A DNA stretch of 45,176 nt from assembly GCA_964622235.1 (NCBI GenBank), contig CAZUNB010000005.1, positions 1 through 45,176 of the forward strand. Reading direction: 5' to 3'. The translations under genes and the position numbers were made by a program. The notes under the pieces are model-generated. The model was not told the origin of the DNA. It ran no database searches and saw only the letters and a list, made by a program, of their open reading frames with translations. The stretch comes from CAZUNB01 sp964622235 (lineage in GTDB: Bacteria; Patescibacteriota; Saccharimonadia; Saccharimonadales; JAGPDM01). This document shows positions 39,158 through 45,176 of the stretch, piece after piece (the first letter of the stretch is position 1; each line of letters starts with the position of its first letter).

Positions 39158-41065
39158 ATGAGTAGTCCATTCGATATTGACCAAGAAGACTACGGTCTAA
39201 TTGACCGTAGCGATCAAGAGAATGCCGAAGAATGGGCGGTTAGTTTAATGCCTGGCTGGCTTAGCCGTATTCGGCTTGATTTGCCGCGTAGTCGACGCGC
39301 GCTCGGCGTTTTGTTGATTAGTTTTGCTGCTATTTTCGCATTATTTGCGATTCAGCTTTTTCGTGTTCAGATCGTCGATGGTGCCCATTATCAAAGCCTA
39401 GCGGCAGGCAACAGGATCAGAGAGACAACTTTATATGCTGAAAGGGGTAAAATACTTGATCGTAACGGCAAGGTCCTAGCAGAGAATACAGCTAGCTATC
39501 AGCTAGTTGCGCATCCGTATTTGCTTAGTAAAGAATTTGAAATTCGTAATAATAATTATCAAATTATTAGTGAGGTTCTCGGTGAACCAGTTGAAGAGAT
39601 AAAACAAACAATCAAAGATCATGGCACCGATTCTGTCTCGCCGATTGTCATTAAAGAAAAAGTGTCACATCAAGATGCGCTAAGACTTGAGACGATGCTA
39701 AGTGGAGTACCGGCATTTTCACTTGAATTAGTGCCAATTCGTTTATACAAAACAGACCTAGCTCTCGGGCCATTGCTTGGCTATGTCAATCGCGTTGGCG
39801 AGAACGACTTAAAAAATCGTGATGATGTCAACTTAACTGATTTTGTTGGTCGCGAAGGAGTAGAGAAGTCATTCGATAAACAACTGCGCGGTCATAACGG
39901 CAAACGACGAGTTGAAGTCGATGCCAATGGTCATCCGACTCGGACGCTTGCTAAGGAGCAATCAACTAGTGGTAAAGACCTGCAATTAACGATTGACATT
40001 GATATTCAAAAGGCGCTAACAGACACGCTTCAGCAACAAATTCAAGCTGCCGGTGTTAGTAAAGGTAGCTCAGTAGCGGTTAATCCAAAAACTGGCGAAG
40101 TTCTGGCAATGGTAAGCTTACCAAGCTACGATAACAATCAATTCAGCGGCGGCATCGACCTAGAAGATTACTCTCGACTACTCAACAATCCAGATAAACC
40201 ACTCCTTAACCGCGCCATCAGCGGCGGCTATCCAGTTGGATCGGTCATTAAACCACTGCTCGCCAGTGCTGCCTTGCAAGAGAACGTTGTAAATAAGAAC
40301 ACGATTATCAACGATACTGGTTCCATTACACTGGTTAATCCAAGAAACAGTGCGGACTCGATAAAGTTTGATGGCTATAAGGGTATTGCACTTGGTCCAG
40401 TTAATGTAGTTTCAGCTATTGCTAAAAGTTCCAACATTTATTTCTACACTGTCGGTGGTGGTTTTGGTAATATCAAAGGTCTTGGTGGCAATCGTATGGG
40501 CGATTATTATCAGCAGTTTGGCTTAGGCAGTAAAACTGGCATTGATTTGCCGAGTGAAATTAGTGGAGTGGTAGCCGATCCTGATTGGAAGAAACAGGTG
40601 CTTGATAAAGGTTGGTACACTGGTGACTCCTATAATATCTCCATCGGACAGGGTGATATGCAAGTCACGCCGCTGCAGATGGCAATGGCTCAGTCGGCAA
40701 TCATCAACGACGGTAAGGTGCTTAAGCCACAGCTAGAGCTTGGCTCTAAACCGCAAACTAGTTCACAGGTTAAGGTCGACAACAGTAACTTTCTAATCGT
40801 TCAAGAGGGAATGAGGCAAGCCGTTCTTGGCGGGACGGTCGGTAATGTTGCATTTGGTGGCTTGCCACCAGTCGCCGGTAAAACGGGTACAGCTGAGACG
40901 GTAACGAGAGCTAATGGTGGCAGTCCGCACATCTGGGAAGGTGTATATGCACCAATGGACAATCCAAAGATACTGATTGCATCGATGATTGAAAACGGTG
41001 GTAAAAGTAGCTTTTATCTATCTCCAGTCGCAGCAAGCGGCTTCCGTGCCTATTTCAAACAATAA
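39158..41065 (+). CDS. mrdA: Penicillin-binding protein 2 (class B transpeptidase of elongation)
   Basis: Cross-links peptidoglycan, partnered with RodA and activated by MreC. One membrane helix (about 48-68, LGVLLISFAAIFALFAIQLF) precedes the pedestal (AERGKILDRNGKVLAENTAS). The active site is complete: SVIK at residues 362-365, SSN at 424-426 and KTG at 575-577. 635 aa is normal. It starts 2 bases after mreD. The cytosolic N-terminus is long and acidic (FDIDQEDYGLIDRSDQENAE), unlike most PBP2. Confidence 0.95.
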   Translation: MSSPFDIDQEDYGLIDRSDQENAEEWAVSLMPGWLSRIRLDLPRSRRALGVLLISFAAIFALFAIQLFRVQIVDGAHYQSLAAGNRIRETTLYAERGKILDRNGKVLAENTASYQLVAHPYLLSKEFEIRNNNYQIISEVLGEPVEEIKQTIKDHGTDSVSPIVIKEKVSHQDALRLETMLSGVPAFSLELVPIRLYKTDLALGPLLGYVNRVGENDLKNRDDVNLTDFVGREGVEKSFDKQLRGHNGKRRVEVDANGHPTRTLAKEQSTSGKDLQLTIDIDIQKALTDTLQQQIQAAGVSKGSSVAVNPKTGEVLAMVSLPSYDNNQFSGGIDLEDYSRLLNNPDKPLLNRAISGGYPVGSVIKPLLASAALQENVVNKNTIINDTGSITLVNPRNSADSIKFDGYKGIALGPVNVVSAIAKSSNIYFYTVGGGFGNIKGLGGNRMGDYYQQFGLGSKTGIDLPSEISGVVADPDWKKQVLDKGWYTGDSYNISIGQGDMQVTPLQMAMAQSAIINDGKVLKPQLELGSKPQTSSQVKVDNSNFLIVQEGMRQAVLGGTVGNVAFGGLPPVAGKTGTAETVTRANGGSPHIWEGVYAPMDNPKILIASMIENGGKSSFYLSPVAASGFRAYFKQ

Positions 41066-41073
41066 ATCCATGG

Positions 41074-41102
41074 TTGCAGGAAGTTCTTGAGCTTGTTAAA
41101 AT
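41074..41102 (+). promoter_or_regulatory. Promoter of greA
   Basis: TTGCAG (41074-41079), 17-nt spacer, TAAAAT (41097-41102). The start near 41109 leaves a leader of about 35 nt containing TTGAGGA before ATG 41144. Confidence 0.6.
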
Positions 41103-41143
41103 AATCACGCTGAGCCAAAAATTTACAGCAGATTGAGGATACA

Positions 41144-41599
41144 ATGGTAAAAGAATTTAGAATTACAAAACAGGGTAAAAAAGCGCTTGAAGATGAGCGA
41201 GATGAACTGACTTCACAGCGTGGAGAGATTGCTGAACGACTCGCAAGTGCTCGCAGCCAAGGGGACTTGACGGAGAATGCTGAGTTCGATTCAGCCAAGA
41301 ACGATCAGCAAGTGCTTGAAAAACGTGTAACTGAGATTGAAAATATCTTAAAAAACCATGAGATTATCGAAGAAAAGAAATCGGATGTTGTTTCACTCGG
41401 TAGTAAAGTCGGTGTTCAGGTTAATGGCAAGGATTTTGAATATCAAGTCGTCGGCAAGGTTGAAGCTAACCCGAGCGAACGTCGAATTTCTGACGAATCA
41501 CCGATTGGTTCAAGTCTGCTTAACCATAAAGTTGGCGATGAAGTTAGCGTCGAACTTGAAGCTGGCACTAAAAACTACAAAATCACCGCAATCAAGTAA
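41144..41599 (+). CDS. greA: Transcription elongation factor GreA
   Basis: Rescues backtracked RNA polymerase by stimulating RNA cleavage. The N-terminal coiled coil carries the acidic tip (ARSQGDLTENAEFDSAKNDQ, the LxENAEY-type motif), and the C-terminal FKBP-like domain ends EVSVELEAGTKNYKITAIK. 151 aa is slightly shorter than the usual 158. After it (41600-41707) lies a small hairpin TGCTAG-ttatt-CTAGCA (41647-41663) without a T-run. Confidence 0.96.
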   Translation: MVKEFRITKQGKKALEDERDELTSQRGEIAERLASARSQGDLTENAEFDSAKNDQQVLEKRVTEIENILKNHEIIEEKKSDVVSLGSKVGVQVNGKDFEYQVVGKVEANPSERRISDESPIGSSLLNHKVGDEVSVELEAGTKNYKITAIK

Positions 41600-41707
41600 A
41601 ATTATATTTCGAACGTACCTTGTGCCATCAGTCTCAGTTCACCTGGTGCTAGTTATTCTAGCAATGAGATTAAATTGATTATCAGCTGATTTTAATCTTT
41701 ATTCGTG

Positions 41708-41713
41708 TAGAAT
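41708..41713 (+). promoter_or_regulatory. -10 box of the DUF2127 gene (leaderless arrangement)
   Basis: TAGAAT followed by GCATCT and ATG 41720. No good -35 box is visible. Confidence 0.45.
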
Positions 41714-41719
41714 GCATCT

Positions 41720-42226
41720 ATGGATACTGGAGAAACAACTAGATTTAAAAATCGAAAGTTCTTTTTAGTAGCTCTTGGTGTAAAAACTTTTGATGGGTTG
41801 CTGGCTCTAATCTTTGGCATTACGATTTTGTTTATATCCAAGAGTCAGATCCATCAATGGGCTGAATATTTTGTGAAGACGCAGCTGAGTAACGATGAGG
41901 GCATTATTGTCGCTAAATACCTACTGCAGCTCGTTAGTAGTATTTCTTTATCTACCCAGCAATTTGCAGCAATATATCTGATCGGTGATGGTGCCGTGAA
42001 ACTTAGCATTGCATATGGTATTTTACGCGAGAAAATACGAGTTTACTATGTAGGATTTGTGTTCTTTTCTAGTGTTATTTTATTCCAGATTTATAGATTG
42101 GCACATGGTCACTCCAAACTTCTTATTATTTGGCTGGCTTTTGACCTGTTCTTTATGGTTTTGCTCATAAAAGACTATAGAAAAGAACTAAAGATGAGGG
42201 AACTTGTAGCTACCAATGATGAGTAA
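41720..42226 (+). CDS. DUF2127-type membrane protein
   Basis: 168 aa with four hydrophobic helices: LVALGVKTFDGLLALIFGI, AAIYLIGDGAVKLSIAYGI, YYVGFVFFSSVILFQIYRL and LLIIWLAFDLFFMVLLI. The pattern GVKxxDGLLAL ... HLxxGxxKL ... ILxxQIYR matches the uncharacterised DUF2127 family. No function is known. It overlaps the next gene by 8 to 11 bases, so they form an operon. Confidence 0.8.
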   Translation: MDTGETTRFKNRKFFLVALGVKTFDGLLALIFGITILFISKSQIHQWAEYFVKTQLSNDEGIIVAKYLLQLVSSISLSTQQFAAIYLIGDGAVKLSIAYGILREKIRVYYVGFVFFSSVILFQIYRLAHGHSKLLIIWLAFDLFFMVLLIKDYRKELKMRELVATNDE

Positions 42227-43173
42227 ACAAACTAAACTGCCCGTTCGTAAAACACTAATTATACTTGGCCTTTTTTTGGCTATTCATTTTATATNNNNNN
42301 NNNNNNNNNNNNNNNNNNNNNNNNNNNNNNNNNNNNNNNAAAACTTCACTAAAATCACTTTATGAAGTAAAGCTTTGGTGGGTTCTATTTGGTCTTTCTG
42401 CGACTATAGCAAATATCGTACTTGGGAGTTTTGCCACGAAGGTTTACGCAGAAGGTAAAACAGAACTTTCTAAACTTTTTGCTATTCAGCTATCTTCATC
42501 TTTTCTAAATATTATAACTCCAGTCAGTGTCGGTGGAGCGGCGGTTGCAAGCAAATATTTTACTAAGAAATTAAAAATGCCGATAGGTAAAGCAGTGAGT
42601 GCGGCGACTATACCAACGATATCTATAACCATAATAATGCTCACAACTATACTAATAAGCTCACCAAAAACGATAACAACGCTTATCAATGGAGTTCAGG
42701 TCAACCGATCAATTTTGATATTGGCCTCTGTAGCCGTCTTAACATCTTCACTGGTTTTATTTACTCACCCTCACTTCAAGGATTTAAGAGTCAAATTTAA
42801 GAATCAAATAAATGGAGTTTTGGATTTGACCTCCGACAAGAAAAAGCTAGGTAGACTTGCCATGATTAATTCAGGGCAAATATTGCTTAGTGTTTTGACG
42901 CTACTTTTTTGCTGTACGGCTTTTAACGTAAATCTTCCTATGCACGTCTTAGTCGTTGTCATCGCTGTTGCAGGAGTTACAGGGCAAGTTGCACCGACAC
43001 CGGGTGGTATTGGCGCTGAAGAGGCTGCTCTAGCGGCTGGAATGGGCCTGTTCGGTGTTAATGCAGGAGTAGCAGTAGCAATCGCTCTAATGTATCGACT
43101 ACTAACTTTTTGGCTACCAATTATCCCAGGATATTTTGCCCTTAATTATTTGAATAGAACAAAGGCTATTTAA
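42216..43173 (+). CDS. Flippase-like membrane protein (LPG synthase transmembrane/UPF0104 type), interrupted by a gap
   Basis: The N-terminus is read from ATG 42216 or 42219: MSKQTKLPVRKTLIILGLFL, a basic start and first helix, ending in 45 Ns (42295-42339). After the gap another frame continues to 43173. Family features there: the long hydrophobic array with LNIITPVSVGGAAVASKYF, and near the end APTPGGIGAEEAALAAGM, the classic PGGiGxxE motif of the YbhN/AglD/MprF-N family. Such proteins are thought to move or modify lipids. An ATG at 42265 in the post-gap frame is not the true start; it exists only because the N run has the wrong length. Confidence 0.82.
42295..42339. other. Assembly gap (45 N) that breaks a reading frame
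   Basis: 45 Ns inside the flippase-like gene. The frames before (from 42216) and after differ by one, so the real gap length is not 45 unless the gene is broken. Confidence 0.9.
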
Positions 43174-43371
43174 TCTCTAGATGATTTAGATTTATGACTC
43201 TGCGGCTTATTGTGCCAGAGGTCTTAGGTAATGAGGCCGAGTGATAAACATCAATTGTTTGTAGATCCTAAGCATAGGCTAACTATAGCTGCCAACTCTG
43301 TCTGACTCGTTGTTTAACACTACAGATAACTCTGTTATAGTTAATGTTGAAATTAATGAAAGCGATAATGT

Positions 43372-45176
43372 ATGGCGAGCATGCAGGAATACAGAGATGA
43401 ACAGTTGCAGAAAATTGCGAGCTTAAAAAATCTCGGCATTGATTTATACCCATCAAAAAGCAATGTAACAATATCTCTTGACCAACTTGTTGAACAGTTC
43501 GATAGCTTGACGGACTCAGAGCAAGTTGTAGCCGGACGGATTATTAGTATTCGTCAACATGGTAAGCTGAGTTTTATCGATTTAGAGCAGAATGGCTCGA
43601 CTATTCAGATTATACTCCGAGTCGATGACATTTCGAGTGATTACCCACAAGGAAAACTTAGCTACGAAGATATTAATCTGTTGACACGTGGTGATTTCGT
43701 CGAGATATTAGGTGCTGTTACCCACAGTAAGACCAAGCAGCCATCGATTTTAGCTTCCTCTATTCGAATTTTGAGTAAAGTCTTGCGACCACTTCCAGAG
43801 AAACTTGATGATAAAGAGACTCGACTTCGCCGCAGGTATCTTGATCTAGCGATTAACCCAGAGGTTCGTGAGCGATTCGTGAGGCGAAGTGTTTTCTGGC
43901 AAGCAACACGGCAGTTTCTGTTAGATGAAGGGTTTATAGAGATCAACACTCCTGTGCTCGAGCACACAACAGGTGGTGCGGATGCTAATCCATTCGTTAC
44001 ACATATGGACGCACTCGATCAAGATTTTTATCTTCGAATTTCACATGAACTTCCACTTAAGCGTTTGATTGGTGGAGGCTACGAAAAGGTTTTTGACATT
44101 GGTCCGCGTTTCCGAAACGAAAATTATTCGGACGAACATTTACCGGAGCACATTGCCATGGAGAGCTACGTTGCCTACCAGGATTACCAAGATGGCATGG
44201 ACATGTATGAACGAATGATCAAGTTTGTAACTGAAAAAACTTGGGGAACATTACACTTCACAGATGTGAATGGATTTGAGGTTAATCTCGACCAGCAGTG
44301 GCCGCGAATAAAATACGCTGATATCATGAAAGAACGATTTGATGTTGATGTGTTTAATCCAGATTTTGAAAAACTTAAAAAAATACTCAAAGACAATAAA
44401 GTTGAGCTTGATGGTGACGTGAATATTAATCGTGCTCTTGATAGCGTTTGGAAGATTATTCGACGAGAATCTGCTGGTCCTTACTGGATGATTAATGAGC
44501 CAGTGGCGATCAGCCCATTATCAAAAGCCGAGCCGAGTGATCCACGTGTGACTCAGCGCTTTCACCCTATTATAGGCGGCAGTGAACTTGGTAATGGTTT
44601 CAGTGAGTTGAATGATCCTCAAGAACAGCTTGCTCGGTTTCTCGAACAGCAAAAGCTGCGGGCAGCAGGCGATGACGAAGCGATGATGCTCGATATCGAC
44701 TTTGTTGAGATGCTTGAGTACGGTATGCCACCGGCTTGTGGCTGGGGAAATAGCGAACGAAACTTCTGGTTCTTTGAAGGAGTCAGTGCGCGCGAAGGAG
44801 TGATTTTCCCAAACCTGCGATTGGAAATTGATGAAACCACCAAAAAAATCTATCCTGAAGTTTCTTTTGAAGAAACAAAAAAAATTGACAGAGCTAGCTT
44901 GCCAGATTCAGCAGCTGTTGAGGGGACGCATAAATTGTATTTGGATGATTGGTATAAATTAGAATTTGATGCAAAAGTAGAAAATATTTCGAAAAATGAT
45001 GAACATGAAACTGTCTTAGTGTTGGACCAAAGTGCTTTTTATCCTGGCGGTGGTGGTCAGCCGAACGATTTAGGGGTTATTTCGTGGAATGGCGGTCAGC
45101 TTGAACTGACAAAAGTTAGCAAAGAGAACGCCGGTGTGATTGCACATAGCGGTATTTTAAGTGGTGAAGCTCCAAA
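43372..45176 (+). CDS. lysS: Lysyl-tRNA synthetase (class II) fused to an AlaX/AlaRS-type editing-like domain (partial, runs off window)
   Basis: Charges tRNA-Lys. The OB-fold anticodon domain (VVAGRIISIRQHGKLSFIDL) spans about residues 50-140. Catalytic core: motif 1 FIEINTPVLEHTTGGADANP, motif 2 VFDIGPRFRNENYSDEH, motif 3 around residues 450-463 (YGMPPACGWGNSER). Ordinary LysRS has GLGIGIDR there; here it is GWGNSER, one residue shorter, with the key arginine (R463) kept. Near residue 520 a second domain begins: VLVLDQSAFYPGGGGQPNDLG at about 548-568 is the signature of AlaRS-editing/AlaX proteins. The window ends at residue 601 with no stop, so the zinc-binding part cannot be checked. The start could be ATG 43372 or 43381. 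The gap 43174-43371 shows a possible promoter (TTTAAC 43313, TATAGT 43336) and no other gene. Confidence 0.88.
   Translation, partial: MASMQEYRDEQLQKIASLKNLGIDLYPSKSNVTISLDQLVEQFDSLTDSEQVVAGRIISIRQHGKLSFIDLEQNGSTIQIILRVDDISSDYPQGKLSYEDINLLTRGDFVEILGAVTHSKTKQPSILASSIRILSKVLRPLPEKLDDKETRLRRRYLDLAINPEVRERFVRRSVFWQATRQFLLDEGFIEINTPVLEHTTGGADANPFVTHMDALDQDFYLRISHELPLKRLIGGGYEKVFDIGPRFRNENYSDEHLPEHIAMESYVAYQDYQDGMDMYERMIKFVTEKTWGTLHFTDVNGFEVNLDQQWPRIKYADIMKERFDVDVFNPDFEKLKKILKDNKVELDGDVNINRALDSVWKIIRRESAGPYWMINEPVAISPLSKAEPSDPRVTQRFHPIIGGSELGNGFSELNDPQEQLARFLEQQKLRAAGDDEAMMLDIDFVEMLEYGMPPACGWGNSERNFWFFEGVSAREGVIFPNLRLEIDETTKKIYPEVSFEETKKIDRASLPDSAAVEGTHKLYLDDWYKLEFDAKVENISKNDEHETVLVLDQSAFYPGGGGQPNDLGVISWNGGQLELTKVSKENAGVIAHSGILSGEAP

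Noticed and set aside
42265..42300. ATG at 42265 as the start of the flippase-like gene
   Set aside because: It lies in a frame that only connects to the rest through the arbitrary N run; ATG 42216/42219 gives a proper basic N-terminus and first helix.
1..45176. tRNA or rRNA genes
   Set aside because: No GGTTCRANNCC-type T-arm in an acceptor-paired context and no rRNA segments were seen by eye; a tRNAscan run would be decisive.

Overview
The window looks like a piece of a small Patescibacteria/CPR genome, most likely a Saccharibacteria (TM7) relative. This is an inference from gene content and style: large DUF285 (BspA-type) surface proteins with LAxTG anchors, compressed versions of conserved operons (rpsB-tsf-frr-rseP without pyrH, uppS, cdsA or dxr), a LysRS fused to an AlaX-like domain, and many promoters whose -10 box lies 6-8 nt before the start codon. 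UGA is used as an ordinary stop (for example at 9012, 10783, 26567 and 38703), which argues against the UGA=Gly lineages. Three runs of N (5692-5701, 30788-30797, 42295-42339) show a scaffolded draft assembly, and two of them break reading frames.

Layout. 1-820: tail of an unknown gene, RNase P RNA, then a structured repeat. 815-9200: three paralogous surface proteins with BspA-type repeats, plus two histidine-kinase 3' remnants, one fused in frame to the first gene. 9221-13809: promoter, T-box leader, HAD-GNAT fusion and ileS. 13842-18401: a membrane protein and a large Ig-like surface protein. 18454-21690: rodA, rplU, parA, parB. 22099-27769: a hypothetical gene, signal peptidase I (minus strand), a membrane protein, an LCP cell-wall ligase, a polytopic membrane protein and an HtrA protease. 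28298-32854, mostly minus strand: prmC, nitroreductase, prfA and rpmE, with two paralogous small genes inserted. 33012-36812: rpsB, tsf, frr, rseP and a CPBP protease. 36886-41065: mreB, mreC, mreD and PBP2. 41144 to the end: greA, a DUF2127 protein, a flippase-like membrane protein and lysS-alaX.

The genes serve translation (ileS, lysS, rplU, rpmE, rpsB, tsf, frr, prfA, prmC), the Rod cell-wall elongation machine (rodA, mreBCD, PBP2), chromosome partition (parAB), and envelope biogenesis or display (lepB, LCP, HtrA, surface proteins).

The least explained feature is a family of non-coding intergenic elements of about 390-420 bp. Two copies are complete (27855-28276 and 32016-32406) and three are partial (498-690, 14835-14873, 21724-21930). 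Each complete copy is bounded by similar hairpins, holds a long imperfect rod hairpin closed by CTGGGC/GCYCAG, and carries an inner block of 73-78 bp between near-perfect or perfect inverted repeats. The inner block lies in opposite orientation relative to the outer frame in the two copies, and the inverted-repeat arms differ in sequence between copies while each still matches its partner.
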